Shown: piece after piece, positions 9,001 to 16,676 of the stretch
Layout of the letters: each line of letters begins with the position of its first letter
Position numbering within the stretch: the first letter of the stretch is position 1
Source: Chitinophagales bacterium
GTDB lineage: Bacteria; Bacteroidota; Bacteroidia; Chitinophagales; LD1
Direction: 5' to 3'
Assembly (NCBI GenBank): GCA_016786765.1
Contig: JAEUUZ010000019.1
Location: forward strand, 1 to 64,000
DNA: 64,000 bases
Notes under the pieces: generated by a model
The model's input: the letters and a program-made list of their open reading frames with translations, nothing else
Told to the model about the DNA's origin: nothing
Database searches by the model: none
Made by a program: the position numbers and the translations under genes

Positions 9001-10289
9001 TTTGGAAAATTTGATTCCCCTATTTGTAAGAATAGAGTCGTGAATTCTACTAGATTGAATGGGTTTGTAAATAGTTGATAAATTTTATTTTTCTTGGCAA
9101 TTCGCTCAAAAGTTTTGGATTTAACTTTATCCATTCTGCTATTTAAATATCTGCTTATTGCATCTTCACTAAAATCCTCTATATAGAAACACTTATAATC
9201 ATCTAGTTGAGCATTATAAAAATTGCTTCGCATTGAAAGTAATACTGTTGATTTCTTGTATTTTTTTGAAAAGAGATTTAGTTTTCCTACCGCAGTTTCG
9301 ATTTTATTGGTTGGAATTTCATCAAATCCATCAAGTATAATAAGTCTTTTCCTTTCTGCTATATTCATCCAAAGAGGCTCAAATGCAGAAATATAATTCT
9401 CAAAATCTTGTTCTGAATAATCTTTCAGAGAACATACAATCGGATAGTATATCTCTTGCTCATTGCAAAAAGAATGGGCAATATTATTTAATTCTGCTGT
9501 TTTACCTGTACCAGCAGCACCTAGTAAAACTATTTTTTGGGACTCATTTTCCTTAATTAAATCAAAAAGGAAGATTGTTTCTTCTTTTCTCCAAAAATCA
9601 TTGTTGTTTTCATTGAGATTGTTTTCACTTTTCACTTTTCTTTCTATGAAATGGTCAAGCTTTTTATACTGAATTTTTGGTGGTGGGATTATTTGACTTT
9701 TGTCCCATTCTGAAAATAGACTTTCATCACAAATATGTTGAGCCCATTCTTTTCCAAAAATTTCTGCTACAATAGCAGGATACCTTTTTAGTTTTTGATT
9801 CAATTTATCCGTATCCCAAACATCAAAATCGACACCTTTTTCATGATATGAATCTCGAATTTTTATGAATTCTGAAGTAAGTTTTTTATCGCTTCTTAAG
9901 TCTACTTTTATTGCCATTATAAATTCTTTGGCAATTTGTGCAAATTGACCATTATCAAATTCTTTAGTAGCCATTTTAAATTTACTAACAGAATATTTCT
10001 CTACTTTTTTACATTGAATAAATATTTTATTTAGTGAATTTGCTGGATTTATTAAATCTTTTTTAATGCAAAAAACATCAATTCCATGTTGTTTATTCCC
10101 TTGTCTAAGATAAAGTCTTGCATCATCACACTCCTCACTAGCTATCAATACACATAATCTCTCAAATGTTTCCCAACGAATTTGTTTATCAAACGGAAGC
10201 TCATTATGGTCTTTATGTGGAATAGAAAAAAGTTGTGGAACGAAATCCCCTTCTAAATAATTTTCAACCCCAATTTGAATATCCTCCAT
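6045..10289 (-). CDS. Mrr-like nuclease-NACHT (STAND) ATPase, probable anti-phage protein
   Basis: A 1414-residue protein in three parts. Residues 35-185 look like a PD-(D/E)xK nuclease of the Mrr type: Glu43 in the first helix, GID with Asp71, and IQCKK with Gln92 and Lys94 (the QxK variant common in Mrr proteins). Residues 250-450 are a NACHT-type P-loop ATPase: Walker A GAAGTGKT at 257-264, Walker B RLIILDGFDEIP at 315-326, and an arginine-bearing strand (LLSMRSNF) near 350. The remaining 900 or so residues are Ile/Lys/Glu-rich and helical, as in the sensor arms of STAND proteins. This architecture matches nuclease-effector NLR-like defence proteins (Avs and bNACHT groups), in which phage sensing triggers oligomerisation and DNA cleavage. 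The specific phage target cannot be read. Base composition is far more AT-rich than the flanking genes, which suggests transfer. It is transcribed alone. Confidence 0.85.
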   Translation of the reverse strand: MEDIQIGVENYLEGDFVPQLFSIPHKDHNELPFDKQIRWETFERLCVLIASEECDDARLYLRQGNKQHGIDVFCIKKDLINPANSLNKIFIQCKKVEKYSVSKFKMATKEFDNGQFAQIAKEFIMAIKVDLRSDKKLTSEFIKIRDSYHEKGVDFDVWDTDKLNQKLKRYPAIVAEIFGKEWAQHICDESLFSEWDKSQIIPPPKIQYKKLDHFIERKVKSENNLNENNNDFWRKEETIFLFDLIKENESQKIVLLGAAGTGKTAELNNIAHSFCNEQEIYYPIVCSLKDYSEQDFENYISAFEPLWMNIAERKRLIILDGFDEIPTNKIETAVGKLNLFSKKYKKSTVLLSMRSNFYNAQLDDYKCFYIEDFSEDAISRYLNSRMDKVKSKTFERIAKKNKIYQLFTNPFNLVEFTTLFLQIGESNFPKNRSEAFEKIIQKKIEENKKLHKVKNVSDLDYEITMRKTLERLSLSMVELGVNYLTKSDFRKIIVNPEQRELLKHSPLVYFNNHEKGGIKFIHNNYQEYLAATVLSYHLTGIIKKSIAFKPDYTIVKPKWLNTLTFLMGILGQRNETEFLELLNWLIEIKPEIIVRFEREIIPSHVRLKIIKSIFNFYGSRNMYLENASLSYKDIVEFSGNEKIFIEYLLNEFYSYQSEEHLENILSTLSLCLKFYSKEDEFEIVLINIIQSKEHTVYIQGKAIQCFFRIKDRGQKDIDRIINICPNTNTNEIRNELLMQLSKLNLCNENVDFILSTTAVRKDEYEKKKIRYVDYQQTIAIGKCTSKQAINKVLIFVLKHLEDIHKDPYENEIIDSTFIGNCIKAYEPGCGILEKIIEIHLFSCELHANKYQTLLIQFYNETSTTLDAFKIIQKTKNESFQKYSILGSIADLECIDYIIEQFKKGEIKDENIFYLRSNLNPGEIHDTFYNDINKISNGRFTYIHMPNYKIIREERYKKDLALLMNKEDFLSEVKAIFKLYDKTSLSYDDIRKLVTTFHESFISFKYGIVIDKLWKMSEKTKALNYDDFVETINDEIKWQLYVLSSILKFIENKSEIGDWHSKFIVDWCKQNIDDCDFKNAIWENTDRTIQFRNKENIVAFIWKRFEFSIQDVVMLDMLSFDFSGLSMRMNNDEYNVSLSDKILEKISDADLVKQRVINNLRLGNLVSYVCATHIGLCQKLQITESTPFILNSIRSMSLHDFDIIKATKIYIELDGDKEELKDYVLSLDCNETEYWWDLIELIYIDFKEYVDLHLLNCFKINMKEEDKLIAIKYLLPIGEVLAIEFLFKWIKTRMQYPNGLRLNYSLVKFSPSQVLHNTFELFKNSFSKKFIQKSIGYEYSRDILDLIWEYALSSQVNFNETKKHINEFLEKNKSKKKMIQVLNYWQLNLDREFYSKRAEIPTINEVIQEVDSLCT

Positions 10290-10776
10290 TGTTTTTTTAT
10301 TTTTTATCCCGTGTTATGTGTCATCACAAATCACTCAAAAAGTGGTTAATAATTGCTCCCCTAAACCTCACTAATTCCCCCCACAATACCAACCGTGGTT
10401 TTACGCAATTTACTCCATTGGTTGGTATTCCGGCACCAACCAAAACCCACCCCAAACCTAACCCGGTTTACAAAAAATATGAACCGAGCCTATCGAAAAC
10501 CTAAACTCACCCACTCTAAACCCAAGCCGTTTAACCTAAAATATGAACCTACCCCACCCCAAACATGAACTTACCCTATCGAAAACATAAACCGACCCTA
10601 CCTGGAGGGTGGGGGTAGCCACCTTTCGGGTAGGGTCGGTTGTCCTATTTGCACCCCTAAGTTTACCTTTTGGGTAGGGTATACCCACCCTTTAGGGTGG
10701 TACCCCCCACCCCCAGGAGTGGGGGGGGTATACCTTTTGCCTACCCTCAGTTCATGTTTTGGGTAGGTAAACCCAT
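10290..10776. repeat. Gene-free, strand-asymmetric, hairpin-rich block
   Basis: No credible gene. From about 10444 to 10600 the + strand is C/A-rich with very few G; from about 10603 to 10760 it is G-rich with runs of up to eight G. A 34-bp direct repeat occurs at 10479-10512 and 10565-10598 (28 of 34 identical). ACCGACCCTACC (10591-10602) and its exact complement (10629-10640) form a 12-bp stem. CCACCCT/AGGGTGG (10685-10700) and CCCCCCAC/GTGGGGGG (10703-10726) form further stems. GGGTAGGGT recurs. The block could fold as one large RNA or DNA structure; its function is unknown. Confidence 0.7.
10410..10443. repeat. 34-bp palindrome-bearing repeat, copy 1
   Basis: Contains the stem TTGGTTGGT / ACCAACCAA (10418-10426 and 10435-10443). 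It matches 17291-17324 at 29 of 34 positions in direct orientation, including CTCC before the stem. The two copies bracket the DNA that carries the channel gene and the four-gene operon. Confidence 0.6.
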
Positions 10777-11262
10777 TTATGGAGTGGTCGTTTCAGCAGG
10801 TGAGCCACCTTGGTTCGCAAATCTCGATTTTAACAAATCGTAAATGGTATCGGCACCTGCTACACCTGCATTCGCTGCCGCCTCAAAATTGCGGTAGGCT
10901 GCCAATGCCGATACATAGGCTTCGCTTCCGGCTAATAATTGCGTATCGCTAATGCGTTCAGCTAATTGGTTAACAATTGTGCTTAGCTCATCGAGCTGTG
11001 CAAAGAGGCTCATATCCTTTTGCATTTCTGCCACATTAAAATAGGCAGGCAATAAACCCGGGTTGTTCACCATCGAATTAATGGCATCCTCGGTGAAGGC
11101 TTTGTTGGATACATTGATTTTAGGCAATGCGCTCCGTTCTTCTACCGTTAAGCCTACTAAAAAAGGCATATTGGTTTGAATGGTTTGGATGGCTGTTTTT
11201 ACAGCAGTGATTTGTGCCGCAGTCATAGTAATACTGAGGCGATTGACATTAATATTGGCCAT
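10777..11262 (-). CDS. Conserved Bacteroidota protein of unknown function
   Basis: A 161-residue protein without signal peptide or membrane segment. It is predicted mostly helical: MANINVNRLSITMTAAQITAVKTAI at the N-terminus, then VGLTVEERSALPKINV, and LLAGSEAYVSALAAYRNFEAAAN near residues 115-140. I recognise the general pattern (Asn/Ile-rich start, 'LT.EER..LPK', 'GSEAY.AAL.FY') from small Bacteroidota proteins that have no assigned function, so I give no role. Its base composition is closer to the backbone than that of the AT-rich genes around it. The repeat block lies directly after its stop and the CGTAGAAATACG array lies 234-313 bp before its start. Confidence 0.75.
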   Translation of the reverse strand: MANINVNRLSITMTAAQITAVKTAIQTIQTNMPFLVGLTVEERSALPKINVSNKAFTEDAINSMVNNPGLLPAYFNVAEMQKDMSLFAQLDELSTIVNQLAERISDTQLLAGSEAYVSALAAYRNFEAAANAGVAGADTIYDLLKSRFANQGGSPAETTTP

Positions 11263-11650
11263 AGTAATTGGTTATTATTGCCTACTCTTTGATCCCCTTT
11301 TCGGCATCCGGGGTTATTTGTTTTGAAATAGGGTGAAGGCAAACAGGACGCTTACCTACGTGATATAAACCTAAAATGGGTTTATTTAAAAACCAAGCAA
11401 GTTTGGGTTGGGGGTAGGGTAACGCATAGTAGCAAAAACAGACTCTAATCGTTTATGGCATGAGCTTACAGTCATTTCCTTTGTTCTTGCATTTTCCGTA
11501 GAAATACGCAAAAATACCGTAGAAATACGCAAAGTGCTGTTGCGTAGAAATACGGTAAAATTGCGTAGAAATACGGTTGGAATTGTGAGGGGGAATAGGG
11601 ATGTTTGACTAATCTTTAAACAAAACTGTTAACATCTCAAGTTACAACTA
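11263..11650. other. Intergenic regulatory region
   Basis: 388 bp between divergent genes. It holds a GGGTTGGGGGTAGGGT stretch near 11405-11421, similar to the G-rich motifs in the block at 10600-10760, and four CGTAGAAATACG boxes at 11497-11575. No open frame or RNA gene was recognised. Confidence 0.6.
11496..11576. promoter_or_regulatory. Array of four CGTAGAAATACG dyad boxes
   Basis: Identical 12-mers start at 11497, 11518, 11543 and 11564 (spacings 21, 25 and 21 bp). CGTA and TACG are complementary arms around GAAA. The first two copies are flanked by C on both sides and the last two by G on both sides, so the array is itself two matched pairs. The 21-bp pair spacing equals two helical turns, which suits binding of a dimeric regulator on one DNA face. 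The last box ends 74 bp before the channel gene. Confidence 0.65.
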
Positions 11651-12994
11651 ATGGAAAAATCTATTGTAAAAAAATATGTTAATGATTACTTTTTTAATGA
11701 TTATACACCATTGATAATCGCATTTTTTTTTCATTTTACTTTATATAGATTCATAGGTCATGACATTATTTATAAAGAGTTTTTCGCATGCGTAGCTGTA
11801 GTTCAAGCAGTGATTTTTGAAGTATCGTTGCTTAATAAATCAGATAAAACAGCATATTACGGAAAAGGTGATTTTAAATACTTCATTATCCAAATATTCA
11901 TTTCAATATTTTTCATAATAGTTACTTTTGGCGTTGACTATTATCTGCTTTTTATTGAAAATCAAAATTCTTTTAAGGTAAATACAGTAATAACAGAAAA
12001 ACTATTTGTATCTAGTATAAATGCCTCTTTGTTATTTGATTTCTTTTATTTCAGTATTACAACTTTTTCCACTACAGGATATGGCGATATGCAGCCATTT
12101 TCTAATCTTGCAAGATTGTTTTGTGTTATACAAATTACAATTTCATTCTTTGTTGCATACTATGTGTTAAATTATTTTTCCGACAACTTGGAGAATTCAA
12201 AGAAACTAATTAATGCATTACTTAATACTAAAGAAAGTATTATCGAGAAAAGCAATGATGACAAAAAAAATGAAAATTCTATAAGAGGTTTACTTCCAGC
12301 TTTTATTACAATCTTGGTTTTAACTTTACTCTTTCACAGCTTAAGTTTATTTCTAACGCAAACTCAATTTGTAGTAAAGCTTGAAAAGGTAATTTACTTT
12401 TCAATATTGATAATTGCACTTTATGGAGTTATTGATTTTATCTATAGACTTATAAGGATGTCCATAAAAGATATGAAAACTTTTTTGCCATTACATGTTT
12501 CAAGTAGACAACTTTTAGTTTTATATTTTTCAAATGTATTTATTCTCGGTGTTTCGTATTTTCTGTTCGGGAAATGCATTGGCAACTATTTAGCAGTTCT
12601 TTGTTCAATCGCAATTCCCGTTATATATTATTATTCAATCAACTTAAGACTTTTTGATAGGAGGGCAAAAATTAATTTAATATTGATTGTTATGCTATCA
12701 CTTATTCCCTATATCATATCATATGCAGTTGTAATGTTCATCGTTTCATTTTATAATCCTGGGGCATTTCATCTACAATCTCCAAATCCTGAATATTCAT
12801 TTTTGCAAATTTCAGACTTTCTATATTATTCGGTAGTTACTTTTTCAACTACTGGGTATGGCGATATTTATCCTGTATCGACATTGAGTAAATTTTTAAT
12901 CTCAATAAAACTATTTTCCAATCTCTTTATAATTTTTTATTTCGTTTCCAATATTCTAAATGTAAAGGCAAAAACAACTAAAAGCTTATTGTAG
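11651..12994 (+). CDS. Membrane protein with two K+-channel pore signatures
   Basis: A 447-residue polytopic membrane protein with about ten hydrophobic segments. Two copies of the exact string FSTTGYGD occur at residues 139-146 and 398-405; TTGYGD is the potassium-channel selectivity filter. Each is preceded by an aromatic pore helix (FFYFSITT, LYYSVVT) and followed by a hydrophobic helix (155-178 and 412-436). This is a tandem-pore layout, as in eukaryotic K2P/TPK proteins. Bacterial channels normally have one pore per chain. No RCK/TrkA-N or cyclic-nucleotide domain is visible; residues 180-210 form a short polar linker. It presumably conducts K+ as a dimer. The gene is AT-rich like the rest of the island, and its link to neighbouring genes is unknown. 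Confidence 0.85.
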   Translation: MEKSIVKKYVNDYFFNDYTPLIIAFFFHFTLYRFIGHDIIYKEFFACVAVVQAVIFEVSLLNKSDKTAYYGKGDFKYFIIQIFISIFFIIVTFGVDYYLLFIENQNSFKVNTVITEKLFVSSINASLLFDFFYFSITTFSTTGYGDMQPFSNLARLFCVIQITISFFVAYYVLNYFSDNLENSKKLINALLNTKESIIEKSNDDKKNENSIRGLLPAFITILVLTLLFHSLSLFLTQTQFVVKLEKVIYFSILIIALYGVIDFIYRLIRMSIKDMKTFLPLHVSSRQLLVLYFSNVFILGVSYFLFGKCIGNYLAVLCSIAIPVIYYYSINLRLFDRRAKINLILIVMLSLIPYIISYAVVMFIVSFYNPGAFHLQSPNPEYSFLQISDFLYYSVVTFSTTGYGDIYPVSTLSKFLISIKLFSNLFIIFYFVSNILNVKAKTTKSLL

Positions 12995-13306
12995 GAAAAC
13001 AACTAAAACGATTAAGAGTCTTAGTTGTCTAGCCTTTCAAATTTTGATATTTTAATGCTATCGGGCTCGTAATTGGAAAATTTTGATAATAAACTAGAAG
13101 TGTATAAACATGAACTTTGACTATTAGATAAATAACAATAGGATGTTTTTAACCGATGTACTAAAGAAAATATTTTAGCTTAACGAAAACATACAGTTAT
13201 TTAATGAAAAAGATATAACTCAAAACAATAATAAAATCTAGAGTTTTAAAACCTACAAATTGTTAATTACCATACAGCTTTAATTTTAAAATCAATAAAA
13301 CCAACT
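12995..13306. other. AT-rich intergenic gap with a weak hairpin
   Basis: 312 bp. CAACTAA and TTAGTTG (about 13000-13029) can pair around a 14-nt loop just after the channel gene, a possible weak terminator. The rest is AT-rich without open frames; it must contain the promoter of the four-gene operon, but no convincing TAnnTTTG box was seen. Confidence 0.4.
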
Positions 13307-14455
13307 ATGACAAATAACGAAACCCTCCAAAATCAGGAATCTAATAATTCTAAAATCACTTATGAGCAATTTGGACGGGAGTCTGCTCAAAGTGCTAATG
13401 GAAACTCTGACCAACTAAAAAGTGCATTAAGTATTATTTTCAATGAAATTGTTAGAAAATCTACTCTTGATGAAAACCAAAAAAAAGTAAAAGTACAAAG
13501 CTTAAATAATGAAAAAGTTAAGTTAGATACCGAGATAATTGGTGTTGCTACATTAATAAAAACAAAAGATGTTGAACTTCAGAATAAGCAAAAGGAATTA
13601 GACGAAATTGAACAAGGTAAAGGTCATGTTGATTTAATTCCATTAGTGATATCCTCTCTTATCACTATACTTCTTACTTTTTTTCTTTGGATTTTTTATT
13701 CTGGCAGTAGCTATGGAGCCCTAAATGAGAAGATATTCAGAAAACAAACAAATGGATTATCTGCAATTTTTGAAGCTCTTGGTCATCTTATTAGTTATGG
13801 AAGTGGAATAGAAAAATCTTTTTATACTTTATTCCCGATACTATTTATTGGATTAGGATTTCTTATCCATGATGGCTTAGTAAAAAAGAACTATTTGAAA
13901 ACTGTATTCATACTCACATTTACTTTTTTAATAGATATAATACTTGGTTACTTAATTTCTAGAAATTTGTACAACTCCTCCCCTGGTATACGATTTACTA
14001 ACCCTTGGCAAATGAATTTTATTCTTTTAGATCCTAACTTTTATTTGATATTGTTTTGTGGATTTGCAGGTTATATAATTTGGGGTTTTTTATTGAACTC
14101 ATCGCTTCAAAAATTCAATGATATGCAACCTACTGTTAGGCAAAAGCAAGTTTTAAGAGATAAGGGTGAAATAGAGATTGAAATAACTAAGTTAAATGGG
14201 CAAAAGGTAGCATTAGAAAATAGCAGAAAAGAAGTTCAACAAGAAATTGAGGATTTAGGTAAGGGAGTTGTATTTATTGATGTATCAAACCTTCGAGCTC
14301 TTGTTGGCTATTTTATGCAAGGTTGGGGCGCGTGGCTTCAGTTAATGAAACAGTCTCAAGCAACAGAACTTATTTCCGAATGTAATAAAATAGCTGACGA
14401 CTGGTTAGCCCAAATTATCATATCAAAAACAAATTCTGTAATCTTCAAACAATAG
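13307..14455 (+). CDS. Four-helix membrane protein with two coiled coils (operon gene 1)
   Basis: A 382-residue protein of no recognised family. Residues 1-50 are polar. A coiled coil (about 52-105, rich in K, E, Q and L) leads into the first membrane helix (109-131). Three more helices are at about 173-189, 197-216 and 244-264. A second coiled coil (about 272-318) and a C-terminal amphipathic region follow (VGYFMQGWGAWLQLM near 332-347). With four helices both coils lie on the same side, presumably the cytoplasm. The general plan (inner-membrane helices with long coils, next to an OmpA-domain gene) recalls MotA/ZorA-type proteins, but no MotA/ExbB sequence signature is visible. It is the first of four co-directional genes; its stop overlaps or abuts the next start. 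Confidence 0.75.
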   Translation: MTNNETLQNQESNNSKITYEQFGRESAQSANGNSDQLKSALSIIFNEIVRKSTLDENQKKVKVQSLNNEKVKLDTEIIGVATLIKTKDVELQNKQKELDEIEQGKGHVDLIPLVISSLITILLTFFLWIFYSGSSYGALNEKIFRKQTNGLSAIFEALGHLISYGSGIEKSFYTLFPILFIGLGFLIHDGLVKKNYLKTVFILTFTFLIDIILGYLISRNLYNSSPGIRFTNPWQMNFILLDPNFYLILFCGFAGYIIWGFLLNSSLQKFNDMQPTVRQKQVLRDKGEIEIEITKLNGQKVALENSRKEVQQEIEDLGKGVVFIDVSNLRALVGYFMQGWGAWLQLMKQSQATELISECNKIADDWLAQIIISKTNSVIFKQ

Positions 14456-14457
14456 TG

Positions 14458-15852
14458 ATGACTAATACAAAAAAGCTACTATTAATATTTTTCATTTTCA
14501 TTATTGTTTTTGGTGTCTTTCTACGAGTTGTATTTTTTTCGGATGACCCTAAAAGGCTAGTTTATGACAACCTGAATAATATTGAAAATGTTGATTCTAT
14601 AATTGCTTACTATAAATCATTAAGTAAAGATTTTCAGGAGCAAGAACCAATTAAAGAACGACTTATAGAAAGACTGCGACACAAAAAGATTAGTAATGAT
14701 CAAATACAAGAGGTTTCGAATCTGTTAAACAATCCAATTTATCTAAATGTAGTAATAGTCCCAGATCTTTCAAAAAGAATAATCGATACTATCAATAATC
14801 CTAATCAAAGTGAGTATGATAGAAAGTTAATTTTGAAAGCTTATAAAGAATTTATCGGTTTTATAATAAGCCAAAACAACTATGAGATTAATGATAAATT
14901 GAGTTTTGATTTTACTGATCCGAGACAAACTAACGGTAAGTTTAATAAACTGTCAGACAAACTATCTATAGATTTTTCTAAGCCCAATCAAAATTTTACT
15001 GTTAACGATTTTAATGTTAAAGAAAAAGAAATTGAAAATGCTATAACTGAAATTTACCAAATCGCTTCACAACCTAAAAATACTATTGGCAATAATTTTA
15101 TTGAATACTTTAATACTTTTTTTTCTAGTAAGCTTCAAAAAACAACCCTTGAAAAGCGATGGGTTAATAAGTTAATTGTTTTAACTGATGGATACTTAGA
15201 GGTTACAAACTCATCAGGCGATATAATCGACTATACTCCAGTAACAAAAAGTCCTGATGATTACCCTATTCCAATAGTAGACAAAGATTATTCAAATTGC
15301 GATATCTTAATTTGTCAAGTAAATATGCGCAAAAATGAAAGAAGCAAGTCTGAGTCTCTAAAAAGATATTGGTATAATTGGCTTTCTTCAATGAGATTTC
15401 GAAATATTAATGATGATAATTGGTGGTCTAAAAGATATGAGGATCCTAATGTTGCAGAAAATGAACTAGTCGATTTTTTTCAAGGTGAGGTTAACACTCC
15501 AAATACAATAAAGAATGTAGAGTCTTTATCAAGCTATAAAAATTCGACCCCAGCTTCAGATATACAAAAGCCAACTTCTAACGATAGAAATGCTCACAAG
15601 AATGTTTCACAAAATATTCCAAAGAAAACTACGATTTCAATTCCTCATAAAAAAAATGAGGTACTTGATACTTGCTCAAAAGCGTATGATAAAATTTATG
15701 AATTATCCATCAAAGATGACTTGAGCAAAGAAGAGTTATTGACCCTAATTAAGCTACAAACTGAATTTTTAAATCTAGAATGTAGCTCTGAATATAAAGA
15801 GGTAATTAAAAAAAGTAAGCAAACTATTTCTGAAATGTTAAAATCTAAATAA
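14458..15852 (+). CDS. Membrane-anchored protein with degenerate vWA-like domain (operon gene 2)
   Basis: The ATG at 14458 gives 464 residues; a GTG three bases earlier overlaps the previous stop and is also possible. The N-terminal helix (about 7-28) is a signal anchor. Residues about 95-330 resemble a von Willebrand A domain. A first strand ends in NVVIVPDLSKR (DxS near residue 104-106, but without the second MIDAS serine), a later strand reads NKLIVLTDGYLEV (TDG near 244), and DILICQVNMR is a further strand. The Asp/Ser positions fit a weakened metal-binding site. The C-terminal region is linker-like and then helical with two cysteines (DTCSKAY, LECSSEY). It probably faces the periplasm. 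TAA and the next ATG overlap by one base, so translation of gene 3 is coupled. Confidence 0.72.
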   Translation: MTNTKKLLLIFFIFIIVFGVFLRVVFFSDDPKRLVYDNLNNIENVDSIIAYYKSLSKDFQEQEPIKERLIERLRHKKISNDQIQEVSNLLNNPIYLNVVIVPDLSKRIIDTINNPNQSEYDRKLILKAYKEFIGFIISQNNYEINDKLSFDFTDPRQTNGKFNKLSDKLSIDFSKPNQNFTVNDFNVKEKEIENAITEIYQIASQPKNTIGNNFIEYFNTFFSSKLQKTTLEKRWVNKLIVLTDGYLEVTNSSGDIIDYTPVTKSPDDYPIPIVDKDYSNCDILICQVNMRKNERSKSESLKRYWYNWLSSMRFRNINDDNWWSKRYEDPNVAENELVDFFQGEVNTPNTIKNVESLSSYKNSTPASDIQKPTSNDRNAHKNVSQNIPKKTTISIPHKKNEVLDTCSKAYDKIYELSIKDDLSKEELLTLIKLQTEFLNLECSSEYKEVIKKSKQTISEMLKSK

Positions 15853-16670
15853 TGAAAATCATATCTCAAAATATTGTTGCAATTCTTGCCTTACTTTTAT
15901 TGTCAAATTGTATTTCTCAAAAAGATTTAAATGAGCAACAAGCAGAGAATGAAAGAACTCGAATTGCTTTAGAAGATAATATTGTGATGTTAAAAAAGTT
16001 GTTAAACAAATCAACACAATCATCAGAAACAACTTCCACTATTAATAATGCAATAGACGACATTTCTACAAAAGTCGAACAAGCATATAAGGAAATCGAC
16101 AAGCAAACAGGGAAAAAGACAAAAACGCGATTGAATAATTTGCGGTTAAAAACGGAGATTATTTCACAGGCAATGCAGGAACTTAAAGTGGTTCAAATTG
16201 CTGTTGAAAAAGTTGTATCTGAAAAACTAGAATCCGATTTATCGTTTGATGTAGGTAAATCTACGTTGAAGGAAAGTGGAAAAAAGGAAATTGATGACAT
16301 GGTCCAAAACATTAGGATGCAAATTCAGTTTTGGAATGATTTTCCCAAAAATGAACAACCAAAGAAATATGCCGATAAAGTAAAGAAGATAGCTGTTAAT
16401 ATTACAGGTTATGCTGACTTACAAGGAAGTACTAACACTGAACAAAGAATAAAATATAATTTGGAGTTATCAAATGAAAGAGCAAATGCTGTTCGTTCAT
16501 ACTTTGAGTTCAGATTAACTGAAATTGCTAAAACTGAAAAAATAGAGATCAAGTTGAAGGCTGTCGGAAAAGGTGAGGAACCTCCAGTTGGGTTAAAAAA
16601 TACAACAAAAATAGATAACCCTGAACGCAGAATTTGTGTCATTACATTAGGTGTTATCCCTACATTTTAA
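15852..16670 (+). CDS. OmpA-domain lipoprotein (operon gene 3)
   Basis: A 272-residue protein with a lipoprotein-type signal (ILALLLLSNC, lipidated Cys20; Asn at -1 is slightly unusual). Residues 25-130 are helical/coiled coil. The C-terminal half is an OmpA-like peptidoglycan-binding domain: DLSFDVGKSTLKESGKKEID, VNITGYADLQGS, then YNLELSNERANAVRSYFEF and a final ERRICV segment. The Asp of GYAD and the Arg of the LSxxRA motif, which bind diaminopimelate in this family, are present. An insertion (about 30 residues with KNEQPKKYADK) lies between the first and second strands. It would anchor the operon's complex to the cell wall from the outer membrane or inner leaflet. Confidence 0.88.
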   Translation: MKIISQNIVAILALLLLSNCISQKDLNEQQAENERTRIALEDNIVMLKKLLNKSTQSSETTSTINNAIDDISTKVEQAYKEIDKQTGKKTKTRLNNLRLKTEIISQAMQELKVVQIAVEKVVSEKLESDLSFDVGKSTLKESGKKEIDDMVQNIRMQIQFWNDFPKNEQPKKYADKVKKIAVNITGYADLQGSTNTEQRIKYNLELSNERANAVRSYFEFRLTEIAKTEKIEIKLKAVGKGEEPPVGLKNTTKIDNPERRICVITLGVIPTF

Positions 16671-16676
16671 AATTTA

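Noticed and set aside
11496-11576. Four 12-bp repeats as a mini CRISPR
   Set aside because: Repeats are too short, gaps are only 9-13 bp, and no cas genes are present; a binding-site array fits better.
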